Notes: generated by a model from the sequence alone, not told the origin. Shown: positions 1-8,757, counted from the first letter of the stretch. The stretch: DNA of 64,000 nt from Sphingobacterium spiritivorum (GCF_016725325.1 NZ_CP068083.1:124001-188000), one strand, 5' to 3'. Numbers and translations: made by a program.

Positions 1-1381
1 AATTCAACCCTTTGATATAAGGGATATCTGCGCTGACATAAAAATTACCAATCAGATTTAAGTTTTTGTCCGAATCGCGGGATCTTCTTAAGACCTCCAA
101 TTGTGTCGGACTTGTACTATTCGGATAAAACTCGAGTTGCTGTCCTGTAACCGGATCAAACGGCAGGTTATAAGGTCTTGAATATATCAGATCTGTGAAG
201 GAAGGCGACACACCACTATAATTATTAATGGTTAATCCTGTTTGCGCGCCTATAGTAAGCCAGTCCAGTGCTTTAGCTTCCATGTTGAGCCGGATACTGT
301 TTCTGTTATAATTATCGTTCTTAACCAGATTTTTCTGATCAAAATATCCGTATCCCAAATAGAAGTTTATTTTTTGTGACCGTCCGCTGATTCCTATATT
401 GTGATTCTGGATTTTAGGAGAAGGATTTGTCAGCAATTTCCACCAGTCTGCTTCATAGCCATTTTTATAGTTATCGGCTTCGATGACTGAAAGTTTGGTC
501 GTTGGATCCCATTTCGGATTCATCTGTGTCATATCATTCGGGTCACGGCTTTCTGAAAGATACCAGTCTCCAAGTTTCTGGATAAATCCGGCTCCCGACA
601 CAGGGCGCATGTCTTTTTTTGTCATTTCCTGAAATGATACAGATCCGCTATAGTCTATGATAACTTTATCCTGAGTCCCTGAGCCACTTTTAGTGGTAAT
701 CAATATTACCCCATTGGACGCCTGCGAACCGTATACTGCAGCGGCACTCGCATCTTTCAGAAGATCTATACTTGCGATATCTGATGAATTGATCGAGGTG
801 ATAGATCCCCTGTAGATTAATCCGTCCAGCACTATTAACGGGGATGTGGTACCGGAGATAGAATTTCGTCCTCGGATCATAATCGAAGGATCGCTCCCTG
901 CTGTGGTTACCTGTCCTACTGTCAGCCCCGGAACAGTTCCTCTCAGGGAGGACATGACATTTCCGTTTGGGGATTGCTTTTGCAGGGAAAGATTAGCCTT
1001 TGCCACAGCTCCTGTAACATCCTGACGTTTTCTGACACCATATCCGACGATGACAACATCCTCAAGTTGTGTTTCTGTTGAAGTAAGTGTTACATTAAGC
1101 GTTGTCCGCCCGTTCGGACGAATCTCCTGAGGGGAAAAACTGATTATAGAAAAAACAAGAACGGCATCTTTATCGGATACTGTTATTGAATAATTTCCGT
1201 TTTCATCAGAAGATGTTCCGTTATTCGTGTTTTTGATTTTTACACTGACACCGGAAAGCGCATTGCCATTCTCATCTTTGACAATTCCCCTTACGGTTGT
1301 CTGTGCCGTAGAAGTCAGAGTGATACTTATCATTAAACAGAGCAGCATCAGTTCTTTTTTGATTTTGTAAAAAATTTTCAT
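1..1381 (-). CDS. SusC/RagA-family TonB-dependent outer-membrane receptor, N-terminal part (cut by window start)
   Basis: This is the first 460 or so residues of a SusC-like receptor, which would import oligosaccharides or similar nutrients across the outer membrane with TonB energy and a SusD partner. The start at 1381 gives MKIFYKIKKELMLLCLMISI followed by a stretch ending ..TSTAQ, a normal signal peptide. An in-frame ATG at 1453 would add 24 residues before it and is less likely. Next comes a carboxypeptidase-regulatory-like domain (TTVRGIVKDENGNALSGVSV) and then the plug domain, with MIRGRNSISGTTSPLIVLDG and DLLKDASAAAVYGSQASNGV, the classic SusC plug signatures. The frame stays open to base 1, so the barrel lies outside the window. 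It shares its strand and probably its regulon with the lyase-fold lipoprotein at 2151-3899. The substrate cannot be told from this part. Confidence 0.93.
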   Translation of the reverse strand, partial: MKIFYKIKKELMLLCLMISITLTSTAQTTVRGIVKDENGNALSGVSVKIKNTNNGTSSDENGNYSITVSDKDAVLVFSIISFSPQEIRPNGRTTLNVTLTSTETQLEDVVIVGYGVRKRQDVTGAVAKANLSLQKQSPNGNVMSSLRGTVPGLTVGQVTTAGSDPSIMIRGRNSISGTTSPLIVLDGLIYRGSITSINSSDIASIDLLKDASAAAVYGSQASNGVILITTKSGSGTQDKVIIDYSGSVSFQEMTKKDMRPVSGAGFIQKLGDWYLSESRDPNDMTQMNPKWDPTTKLSVIEADNYKNGYEADWWKLLTNPSPKIQNHNIGISGRSQKINFYLGYGYFDQKNLVKNDNYNRNSIRLNMEAKALDWLTIGAQTGLTINNYSGVSPSFTDLIYSRPYNLPFDPVTGQQLEFYPNSTSPTQLEVLRRSRDSDKNLNLIGNFYVSADIPYIKGLN

Positions 1382-1651
1382 GTCCGATAGTTTAGCTTTA
1401 ATCAGGAAGAAGTCATCACATTCACTGATTTTAGGTTTACTTTGCATATTCATAATTGGGTGGAATTAATTATTTACCAGTATCAGATGATAAATATCTA
1501 TTTGATACTATTGAAATAAATATCAGATATAGTACACTTACCTGGTAAGGTTACTATGTTTAGCGCATTAATACTTCCTTATGGTCTTTCATTACCTGTT
1601 TTTACCAGAATATGGCCAGATTCAGGAATATCTACCACACACACATATATA

Positions 1652-1667
1652 TTGCAACCGGTTGCAA
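1652..1667. promoter_or_regulatory. Perfect 16-bp palindrome, LacI/GalR-type operator candidate
   Basis: TTGCAACCGGTTGCAA is a perfect palindrome with a central CG, the form bound by LacI/GalR-family dimers. It sits about 270 bp upstream of the chosen SusC start, between the receptor and the lyase gene. No LacI-family gene is visible in the window, so the regulator is unknown. Confidence 0.55.
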
Positions 1668-1865
1668 AATCTCTTAAATTGAGATAATTTCCTGTTATCA
1701 AAAGCTGGCTTAACAGATTTTTTTAAGATCTCTTAAACATTATTACCCGTAAAAACTGAATTGGTATATCTTTTAGTTAGTGATTTAATATACAATTGGT
1801 TTTTTATATAGTTTAAAGCTACATTTTGAGGTTGTTATATAAAAAGAAACGGCAAACTATATTCA

Positions 1866-1879
1866 CGAAAACGTTATCG
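1866..1879. promoter_or_regulatory. LacI-type operator candidate, near-match to the site at 4180
   Basis: CGAAAACGTTATCG differs by one base from the perfect palindrome CGAAAACGTTTTCG at 4180-4193. Two such sites flanking the lyase gene suggest a shared regulator of the LacI/CcpA type. This is inference from the motif alone. Confidence 0.4.
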
Positions 1880-1985
1880 TGTATTTCGGACAATATCTTT
1901 AAGTATTACTTGAATGAATTACATGAGGATTTAAAGCCAGTATACCAGTTGATACACAAGCGGCAAGTTATTAATAGAGACAGTA

Positions 1986-2083
1986 GAGGCACACGCGATA
2001 CGTTTTTTAGTAAAGGTCGGGAGGACACACGCGATACGCGTGCGCCAACGAGGAGGGCAGAACACAGACGTGCGCTAACGGAG
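1986..2083. repeat. GC-rich imperfect direct repeats in intergenic DNA
   Basis: Two copies of GAGG(A)CACACGCGATACG lie at 1986-2002 and 2021-2038. Two related units, CGTGCGCCAACGAGG (2039-2053) and CGTGCGCTAACGGAG (2069-2083), follow. The block is much richer in GC than its surroundings and could be part of a dispersed intergenic repeat family. No second copy occurs in this window. Confidence 0.5.
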
Positions 2084-2085
2084 TT

Positions 2086-2123
2086 GAAATAAAAAGCGTG
2101 AATTCCAATATGGGAATTCACGC
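2086..2123 (-). terminator. Rho-independent terminator after the lyase-fold lipoprotein gene
   Basis: An 11-bp perfect stem (GCGTGAATTCC at 2096-2106 with GGAATTCACGC at 2113-2123) closes a 6-base loop. Read on the minus strand it is followed by TTTTTATTTC. It lies 27 bases after the stop of the minus-strand gene that ends at 2151. Confidence 0.85.
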
Positions 2124-2150
2124 CTGATTTACATATCAAAAATTACCTTC

Positions 2151-3899
2151 TTAATTCACCGTTATATTTTTCACCAGTTTCATCTGTGATACATATAAAT
2201 CTTTCGGATATAAAGATGCAGGGCTGATGGTCTCATACCAGTTGTTGTTCACATTGGGAAGAGCTGAACCTGAAGTTGTCTTTATCCCCACAGCGACATT
2301 ATTCTTAGACTTCGCTCCGGAACCGGATCCCATATTATTGTAGGAAAGATTATTGATCGCTGTAATATTCCAGTATGTCTCATTAATATTAATGCCCGCA
2401 GGGGTATCATTTCCACCTGAAGTGTAAAGACGGGAGCCTGTTCCTACATTCAGATTCGTAAACAGATTATTGCGTACCTGATGATTATGATGATCCAGAC
2501 ATATATCTGTTCCTTTTCCATTTCTGAATACATTGAATATGCTGGAAGCAGATTCCACAGACAGATCATGATGGAACTTGCCTTTAACTTCAAAATTCTG
2601 AAACAAATTATATCCGCCATAAATATTCACGCCATGATGTCCTACACCTTTTGTACCTGCAGCGCGTACAGGACCGGATTCCAGTGTCCATCCTTCTGCA
2701 GTAATATGATGTGAGGTTGGTCCGATCCAGATTCCGATGTCGCAACCTTTCATTTTTACATTTTTGATCCATCCGTCATGTGCATTTTTTGTATAACCAA
2801 TAGCGTTGTAAGCCCGTTCATGAAAATTGTGTCCGGCCCAGGCATTGTCCGGAAATTCTATTTTTAAAGACTGAATACCGGATCCGCTGATATTTTCTGA
2901 GAAGGTGATCATACCACCTTCCCATGACCAGGGGGATTGTTTGGAGGTAGCATTATATCGGGGATAAAGCTCTTCCAGTCCTTTGGTAAAATAAAGTATA
3001 GTCGCATCTCCGGCTCCCTTGATATTAATACCACTGCGCTTAATCATCAATGTGTCTTTTAATACATATTTTCCGGCAGGAATATAAATGGTACCATTCT
3101 CAGCACACTGCTTAATAGCGGTCTTGAACACAGCGGTATTATCTGTAACACCATCTCCAACGGCTCCTAAAGTGGTGACATTTATGCTTTGGGGATAATC
3201 AGGAATAGCCTGATTTCCACTCTTATATCCGGCGTTTGTGAAATCCGGAATACGGGATTTATCCCACAACTCGCCATTTTCTCCCCATATGGCAGAATAT
3301 GCGACAGTAGCCGGTACCTCGCTGACTGATACGTTATCTATATAATAGGTATTTGCATCAGCTCCCAGATTAAATAAGATCATCGTAGAATCTGCAGTTG
3401 CTGTAAAGCCCCACTCATATAATGCCCAGGAAGTCCCAATCTTCTTATGTGGCAAAAATTGTGTAGTACCTCCCCTTATCTGGAATCGAAATCCGTTGGT
3501 ACCTGTTGCTGTTGCTTTTGCCCATACGCGAATACGGTAATCCCTGCCAGATACAGTGGGAAGATAAGCTGAGCCAAATTGTATTTTCCATGAATTATCT
3601 ATCCCATTACTGACGGTATTTACCACTTTTAGCGCACGGTTACCCTCATACACTTCTGCGGGTACTGTTGTGGCTGAAAGCGTGGAAGCTCCGTTAAATG
3701 CAGTCCAGTCTGTAAAAGTATTGCCTGTTCCTTCTTCAAAAGAACCATTAGGCAATGGTAAATAACCGGGAGTAATTGCCATCTCTTTAGGTGATAATTT
3801 CATATCAGAATCAGCTTCATCGTCTACCAGTAAATCATTTTTACATGATATTGTTAAAAGCACAGCCAATAACAAATAAATAAATTTTAAATCTTTCAT
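2151..3899 (-). CDS. Pectin-lyase-fold (pectate lyase superfamily) lipoprotein with N-terminal carbohydrate-binding-like domain
   Basis: This is probably a surface or periplasmic polysaccharide-degrading enzyme. The 582-residue protein starts with MKDLKFIYLLLAVLLTISCK, a lipoprotein signal with the acylated Cys at residue 19. Residues about 50-195 (beginning near GSFEEG and ending near YIDNVSVSEV) look like a CBM4/9-type beta-sandwich. From about residue 238, VTTLGAVGDGVTDNTAVF and IYIPAGKYVL are the signature of the Pectate_lyase_3 type of right-handed beta-helix, and the rest is rich in Asn, Gly and short beta-strands as that fold requires. The precise PL or GH family and its catalytic residues cannot be named from sequence alone. 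It lies next to a SusC gene on the same strand, which suggests a polysaccharide utilisation locus. A LacI-type palindrome precedes it and a strong terminator follows. Confidence 0.8.
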   Translation of the reverse strand: MKDLKFIYLLLAVLLTISCKNDLLVDDEADSDMKLSPKEMAITPGYLPLPNGSFEEGTGNTFTDWTAFNGASTLSATTVPAEVYEGNRALKVVNTVSNGIDNSWKIQFGSAYLPTVSGRDYRIRVWAKATATGTNGFRFQIRGGTTQFLPHKKIGTSWALYEWGFTATADSTMILFNLGADANTYYIDNVSVSEVPATVAYSAIWGENGELWDKSRIPDFTNAGYKSGNQAIPDYPQSINVTTLGAVGDGVTDNTAVFKTAIKQCAENGTIYIPAGKYVLKDTLMIKRSGINIKGAGDATILYFTKGLEELYPRYNATSKQSPWSWEGGMITFSENISGSGIQSLKIEFPDNAWAGHNFHERAYNAIGYTKNAHDGWIKNVKMKGCDIGIWIGPTSHHITAEGWTLESGPVRAAGTKGVGHHGVNIYGGYNLFQNFEVKGKFHHDLSVESASSIFNVFRNGKGTDICLDHHNHQVRNNLFTNLNVGTGSRLYTSGGNDTPAGININETYWNITAINNLSYNNMGSGSGAKSKNNVAVGIKTTSGSALPNVNNNWYETISPASLYPKDLYVSQMKLVKNITVN

Positions 3900-4280
3900 A
3901 ATTTTTGTTTTAGGGTACAGACTACAACCTCTTCAATACTTTGGAGAAGGCTACTGCACTAATAGTTGTGTGTGTTTATAAATTTTCAGTTAGTGTATAA
4001 TACTCTTATGAGTTTACAAGCAGAATCATGCAGTAACAAATGGGAAGTAAAACTTAACCCTGTTAACTCCACAATCAATACTGCGTAACAAATGGCAAAC
4101 TCAGAAAAAAAATAATAGTGTGCTTATAATTGATAAGACTAAAGTATAATAAAATTATTTTCAGTAAAAATAATTTTAACGAAAACGTTTTCGAGTTGCA
4201 TTGAAAACAAATTACAATATCGTATAGTCAATCATATAACGGTTTATCATTTTGAAAAGAGGACTTTTTATAATCAAGAG
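3900..4280. other. Intergenic region upstream of the lyase gene
   Basis: No gene is seen here. It contains a perfect 14-bp palindrome at 4180-4193 and an exact 11-bp direct repeat, GTAACAAATGG, at 4033-4043 and 4085-4095. The copies are 52 bp apart start to start, close to five helical turns. Both features could bind regulators of the minus-strand lyase gene. I find no clear TAnnTTTG promoter. Confidence 0.55.
4180..4193. promoter_or_regulatory. Perfect palindrome, LacI/CcpA-like operator candidate
   Basis: CGAAAACGTTTTCG is perfectly symmetrical and resembles operators of LacI-family sugar regulators. It lies about 280 bp upstream of the lyase-gene start and about 90 bp downstream of the stop of the 1206-aa gene. 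It has a one-mismatch partner at 1866-1879. Confidence 0.5.
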
Positions 4281-7200
4281 TTATTTTACGGGTTTTCTGG
4301 TAATCAAAATATATCCTGTCTTTTTCGTTTGCTTAACTCCGTTTCTGTAAGCCTGTACTACATAAAAATAGGTCATATCTTCTGCTCCGTCACCATTCCA
4401 GTCGTTACGGTAATCATTGCTGGAATACACTTCTTTACCCGCTCGGGACCACACAGATAATGAAATGCGGTCATAATACCCTGTACCCAAAACATAAAAT
4501 ATATCATTAACTCCGTCTCCGTTTGGTGTAAAGACGTTAGGTACTGAAAACCCTGACACCTCTATGTTTACCCGGGCTTCATTTGTCCAGTTACCATTGA
4601 GATCCTTCACCTGATAGGTAAATGAATCGGTACCTGTATATCCTTCTTTTGCCCGGTAGATGATGTGTCCGAGACTAATCATCAGGGTACCTTGCTGTGA
4701 TTCTTTAACGATCCGGATGCTATGTATATCTAATTCTACGCCGTCTGTCTTATCATTTTCAAGAACAGAAATTTTAACATCCTTATTGTATTCTCCGATT
4801 ACATAATCATCTACAGCAATTGGTGTGGTCGGATTTACAATTATTTTCACTGCAGTAGGATACATCTTCAGTTCATTTGCATCCTGCACAGTATACAGAA
4901 ATTCGTCCTTACCTACATAGTTTTCAAAAGGTCTGTATTCAACCTGTCCGTCACTATTTAAAGAAACCTCTCCATGCATAGCTTCCTTAACTAATTCCAG
5001 TGTATGAGGCAGCAAAGGATAACTGCCTTCTGTATCATTTTGCAGAACATGGAAGCGAATAGATTGATTTTGTTTTAATAACACAATATCCTCTACTCCT
5101 ACTGGCCTTTTGCTGACATTTGTGACCGTTGGCAGATCATTATCAAATGATGTTCCCGAAATATCAGTAATCTCCTGGCCTGTATGAATCAGGTTGGCCC
5201 TTACAGTCGCCGAATTCATAATGCGACCTCTGTCTACATCTTCATCTCTGACGGTATAGAATGCACTCCACTTGTACTGTTGTCCTCTTTCCAGACTTTC
5301 TACAGCAAGGAGCTGAGGTTTTTCCCAAAGCATATCATCCTGCAGGGATATGTCGGTGATAGTGGTATCTGTTTCATTCCAAACGGTAAAACTATATTCC
5401 ATACGATCTCCCACACCGAACAGGCCATCTCTTTTGGAGCCCGTATTGATCACTTCTTTTTTGAGATAAATAGCCTGCTTATGTATAATTATTGTGATTG
5501 TAGGATCATCATTGTCATAGGTTGTTCCGGAGATATCTTTTACAGCAATACCGCTCTCTGAAACGGCTTCTACCCAGGCAGAATTGACAATTGAGCGCGC
5601 TTCATAATCTTTGACAGTTATTACATAATCCAGAAATATTTGTCCCGCTTGTCCGGGTTGAAGATTATTAAGGCTTAATCTTAATGTTGCTGATGTAATC
5701 ATAGGATCGTAAACACGGATATCCTTTAATACCTCATCACCCTTATTTACAACATCAAAATAATAGCGGATTCTTTCCCCGGCCTGCATATAGCCATCTG
5801 CATTTCCATCTATGAACTGTGCTCTTTTTATTAAGGCTACTTTTACATTTGAAACTTGTGTTACTGTCCATAGCACTTCCTGATGAACACGAATATTATT
5901 ACAACCCTGCCCTGAACATTCTGCCTCTGCATCTAAAGGTTTTTTAATGGTCATATCTTTAGATGTAGCATCCGGATCTATCATATCTGCACTACGTACG
6001 AGAGATGCTATTGCCTGAATGGCAATAGTTGACCCGGGATCATACAATGCAGTAGCTTTCACCGTTACTATCCTTTCTTCGTGATTTGACAGATCCAATA
6101 AGCTGCTATATTGATTTACTTCCTCGTGAGTAATAGTTGTCAGGACCTTCCCCATATCGACATGATTGATGCTGAAGCCTAACGGAAGATCAAAATTAAA
6201 ACGGACATGCGGAGCATCTGAAGGTCCGTTATTTTTCAGATGGAGGGTATATGTGATCTCCTCTCCTTTCCGGACCTGACGGTCAGGACTATTTAGTGAT
6301 AAAATTTCGAGATCTGATGTTTTGACTGTTAGTGCAATAGTGACTTGTTGATTAGGTATCATGGCATAAGACCAGGTATCGATAGCTTTTTCATTGCCAA
6401 AACTGTAATTTCCGTAGTTCGTATTTGTATTCCGCTGTACGGTCTGATTCGTATATGTTCCCCAGCGATGTCCGTTCTCCAGACTGCTTATACCCTGCAG
6501 ATTTATCCGAGGATTGCTGTTTTCGGAAGGAAGTCCGTCATGAATATCACTATCATCCCAATACACTACATCGGATTCCACCTCATTCATCTCTTTATCT
6601 AATCGTTCAAGCAGAATACCATTGGGATTGATCTCCATATCCATATATGGGAAATGAACTTCTGCCAGTATATGTTCGACACGAATGGTTAACGGATATT
6701 TTTCGCCGTTAGGCGCAAACTGTCCATTCTTATCCAATCCGTTCCAATAGATTTCATTTAATCCTGCGGATGCCTTATGTACAAATTCAGTCAGTAGCTG
6801 TGTCTGATCCGTATTCCTTTCAAGCACAATTTTATATTTAGCTTCCTCGCTGCTGGTAAACCGAATATGGGCTCCTTTTGCTCCCATCTGCCCCGCCGTG
6901 CCTTCGTAACCTGTAAGGTTGATATCAGATACCACGGGCTCTGGCCGGTTGTTGATAAGCCATGTCTTTAACTCAGGAACTGCACCTACAGCTTGTGCAG
7001 GCATGCTGAGATCAGGCTTTGTATATAATATCTTATGGGTTATACTTCCATTCACATCAGCCTGTCTCGGATCGTGTACATCTCCCGACCCCACCTGAGG
7101 GATATAGTCCAGACTTTTGTACAGAGATTTTCCTTCATCATCCACAAAGCCCATATTATTGACAAACGATGTAAAAGCTATACCATTGCTTCCGTTTCCA

Positions 7201-7901
7201 TCTACCTTGTATACAAATCCATCATGTGTAAGAACCAGATATTTACCAAAGAAAGCACCATGTTTATTAGCCATCTGCCCGCTATTCAGATGCAGATTCA
7301 ATACATTGGTATATACCCTTCCGGAAATCCAGTCGTGGTCATCTCCATCTCTTACTGAAATATCCCAGGCTGCAATACTGGTATCCCAGGTCTGCGACCA
7401 GTCTCCATCTGCTGCTACGACAGGAATATTAGGATCGCCAAAATTTTCTGTAAATTCTCCTACCGGTGATATAAACTCTATTTTCCAAACACCTTCTTCT
7501 GTGGCTTTGACTTCATAAGGAGCATATCCGACTCTTGGACCGGACATCTCTGCCTGTCGTGTCCCTCTGCCGGTATTAACGATCTTGCCGATATTATTTT
7601 TTCCTGAAAGATATATTTTTCCGGAAGGACTGGTCAGACGAATCCTGCCTTCACCTATATTCTGTGCACTTGAAGCTGTCGCAATTGTCTCCCCTGATTG
7701 TACATATACATAATGTGCTCCAAGTGTAAAAAAAGGAAAACTCGTTGTTCCCTGCTCGCTCTCACTACGTGAAATCAGGTACGCACGATTCCCTTTCACC
7801 CCTGTGGGGTAAAGATCCTTTGATCCGTCAGCCCACAGCAATAGCGGACAAAGGATCATAAACAGGAATAAAAACAATGGAAAATATCCTTTGCTTTTCA
7901 T
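4281..7901 (-). CDS. T9SS type-B sorting-domain surface protein with DUF11 repeats (1206 aa)
   Basis: This is a secreted surface protein exported by Sec and then the type IX secretion system. A signal peptide (MKSKGYFPLFLFLFMILCPL, cleaved near LLLWA-DG) precedes a module of about 500 residues that begins DGSKDLYPTGVKGNRAYL. The 3278-aa adhesin at 12034-21870 has the same module, beginning DGSRDLYPSGVSGGRASL. From about residue 528 there are three or four DUF11-type beta-sandwich repeats (EEITYTLHLKNNGPSD and relatives). Two cadherin-like domains with VLQNDTEG and VLENDKTDG follow. The last 85 residues or so (VPNVFTPNGDGVNDIFYVLG to YILITRKPVK) are a CHU_C/type-B sorting domain. Unlike the two giant adhesins, it has no PorP/SprF gene beside it. 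Function beyond surface adhesion cannot be stated. Confidence 0.88.
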   Translation of the reverse strand: MKSKGYFPLFLFLFMILCPLLLWADGSKDLYPTGVKGNRAYLISRSESEQGTTSFPFFTLGAHYVYVQSGETIATASSAQNIGEGRIRLTSPSGKIYLSGKNNIGKIVNTGRGTRQAEMSGPRVGYAPYEVKATEEGVWKIEFISPVGEFTENFGDPNIPVVAADGDWSQTWDTSIAAWDISVRDGDDHDWISGRVYTNVLNLHLNSGQMANKHGAFFGKYLVLTHDGFVYKVDGNGSNGIAFTSFVNNMGFVDDEGKSLYKSLDYIPQVGSGDVHDPRQADVNGSITHKILYTKPDLSMPAQAVGAVPELKTWLINNRPEPVVSDINLTGYEGTAGQMGAKGAHIRFTSSEEAKYKIVLERNTDQTQLLTEFVHKASAGLNEIYWNGLDKNGQFAPNGEKYPLTIRVEHILAEVHFPYMDMEINPNGILLERLDKEMNEVESDVVYWDDSDIHDGLPSENSNPRINLQGISSLENGHRWGTYTNQTVQRNTNTNYGNYSFGNEKAIDTWSYAMIPNQQVTIALTVKTSDLEILSLNSPDRQVRKGEEITYTLHLKNNGPSDAPHVRFNFDLPLGFSINHVDMGKVLTTITHEEVNQYSSLLDLSNHEERIVTVKATALYDPGSTIAIQAIASLVRSADMIDPDATSKDMTIKKPLDAEAECSGQGCNNIRVHQEVLWTVTQVSNVKVALIKRAQFIDGNADGYMQAGERIRYYFDVVNKGDEVLKDIRVYDPMITSATLRLSLNNLQPGQAGQIFLDYVITVKDYEARSIVNSAWVEAVSESGIAVKDISGTTYDNDDPTITIIIHKQAIYLKKEVINTGSKRDGLFGVGDRMEYSFTVWNETDTTITDISLQDDMLWEKPQLLAVESLERGQQYKWSAFYTVRDEDVDRGRIMNSATVRANLIHTGQEITDISGTSFDNDLPTVTNVSKRPVGVEDIVLLKQNQSIRFHVLQNDTEGSYPLLPHTLELVKEAMHGEVSLNSDGQVEYRPFENYVGKDEFLYTVQDANELKMYPTAVKIIVNPTTPIAVDDYVIGEYNKDVKISVLENDKTDGVELDIHSIRIVKESQQGTLMISLGHIIYRAKEGYTGTDSFTYQVKDLNGNWTNEARVNIEVSGFSVPNVFTPNGDGVNDIFYVLGTGYYDRISLSVWSRAGKEVYSSNDYRNDWNGDGAEDMTYFYVVQAYRNGVKQTKKTGYILITRKPVK

Positions 7902-8083
7902 TGTAGGTAGAGTTTTAGTAATGGGTACTAACTATGTTAAATATAACAATCTGCCAATTAATATGTTCAAGAAAAAAGAAAAATTTTTATTAAAAAAAGT
8001 TAATTACCTGTCTATCATATGTCATAATTTTACGAAGCGTACTTCTCCAAAAAACACAGGCTCGGATCTTAAGAAAAAAAGCC

Positions 8084-8091
8084 TACCTTTG
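8084..8091 (+). promoter_or_regulatory. Bacteroidota-type -7 promoter element for queE
   Basis: TACCTTTG followed by C is an exact match to the Bacteroidota sigma-70-type -7 box (TAnnTTTG). It lies 18 bases before the ATG at 8110, so the leader would be very short. I see no convincing -33 box. A 69-codon ORF across this stretch (7891-8100) is therefore not considered a gene. Confidence 0.65.
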
Positions 8092-8109
8092 CAGTCTTAA
8101 TTTCAAAAG

Positions 8110-8733
8110 ATGTCACTACAAGTTCCAGAAAACGGCCGGCAACTCCCTTTGATGGAAGAATTCTATACAATACAGGGAGAAGGCTATCATACCGGCAAAG
8201 CAGCTTACTTTATACGCTTAGGCGGATGCGATGTGGGATGTCACTGGTGTGATGTTAAAGAAAGCTGGGATGCCGAGCTACATCCGCTGACTGCGGCTGA
8301 TACTATTGTGGAACATGCGAACATACATCCCTCTAAAACGGTTGTAGTAACAGGCGGAGAGCCACTGATCTATAATCTGGATTACCTGACAAGTCAATTA
8401 CAAAATGCCGGAATACAGACTTTTCTGGAGACTTCAGGTGCCTATCCGTTGAGCGGAAACTGGGACTGGATCTGTCTTTCTCCAAAAAAATTTAAAGCAC
8501 CTAGACCCGATGTGCTGGCAAATGCAGGTGAATTAAAAGTGATTGTATTTAACAAAAGTGATTTCCAATGGGCGGAGGAACATGCTAAACAGGTAAGTGA
8601 TACCTGTAAGCTGTATCTTCAACCGGAATGGTCCAAAGCTGCCGAAATGACGCCCTTGATCATTGACTATGTGATGGCAAATCCTAAATGGGAAATTTCT
8701 CTTCAGACACACAAATATCTTAATATCCCTTAA
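8110..8733 (+). CDS. queE: 7-carboxy-7-deazaguanine synthase (radical SAM)
   Basis: QueE converts 6-carboxytetrahydropterin to 7-carboxy-7-deazaguanine, the ring-contraction step of queuosine/preQ0 biosynthesis in the cytoplasm. The 207-residue length fits the family. The N-terminal FYTIQGEGYHTGKAAYFIRL is characteristic, and the [4Fe-4S]/SAM site is a CX3CX2C motif at Cys40, Cys44 and Cys47 (GCDVGCHWCD). VTGGEPLIYN is the GGE motif that contacts the SAM amino group. The C-terminal LQPEW and SLQTHKYLNIP segments are also typical. It is a single-gene transcription unit on the opposite strand to its neighbours, with its own promoter (8084) and terminator (8758). Confidence 0.95.
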   Translation: MSLQVPENGRQLPLMEEFYTIQGEGYHTGKAAYFIRLGGCDVGCHWCDVKESWDAELHPLTAADTIVEHANIHPSKTVVVTGGEPLIYNLDYLTSQLQNAGIQTFLETSGAYPLSGNWDWICLSPKKFKAPRPDVLANAGELKVIVFNKSDFQWAEEHAKQVSDTCKLYLQPEWSKAAEMTPLIIDYVMANPKWEISLQTHKYLNIP

Positions 8734-8757
8734 GAGGAAAAATATACAGAAATAAGC

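Larger units (their letters stand above)
1382..2085. other. Intergenic region upstream of the SusC-like gene, with palindromes and GC-rich repeats
   Basis: This gap holds several regulatory-looking elements but no gene I can support. An imperfect palindrome at 1479-1509 has arms AGTATCA and TGATACT and lies just before the alternative receptor start. LacI-type palindromes lie at 1652-1667 and 1866-1879. A block of GC-rich imperfect repeats occupies 1986-2083 in otherwise AT-rich DNA. An 88-codon ORF (1826-2092) runs across these repeats and is Arg-rich at its end. It resembles no family and I do not call it a gene. Confidence 0.6.

Noticed and set aside
1381..1453. Use of the ATG at 1453 as the SusC start
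   Set aside because: It is in frame, but it would put 24 mostly polar residues before a well-formed signal peptide that starts at 1381. It remains possible.
1826..2092. 88-codon plus-strand ORF
   Set aside because: It crosses an operator-like palindrome and the GC-rich repeat block, has an Arg-rich repeat-derived tail, resembles no family, and has no promoter or start context I can support.
7891..8100. 69-codon plus-strand ORF before queE
   Set aside because: It overlaps the start of the minus-strand 1206-aa gene and contains the queE promoter. Its composition is low-complexity Lys/Phe/Asn typical of AT-rich intergenic DNA.
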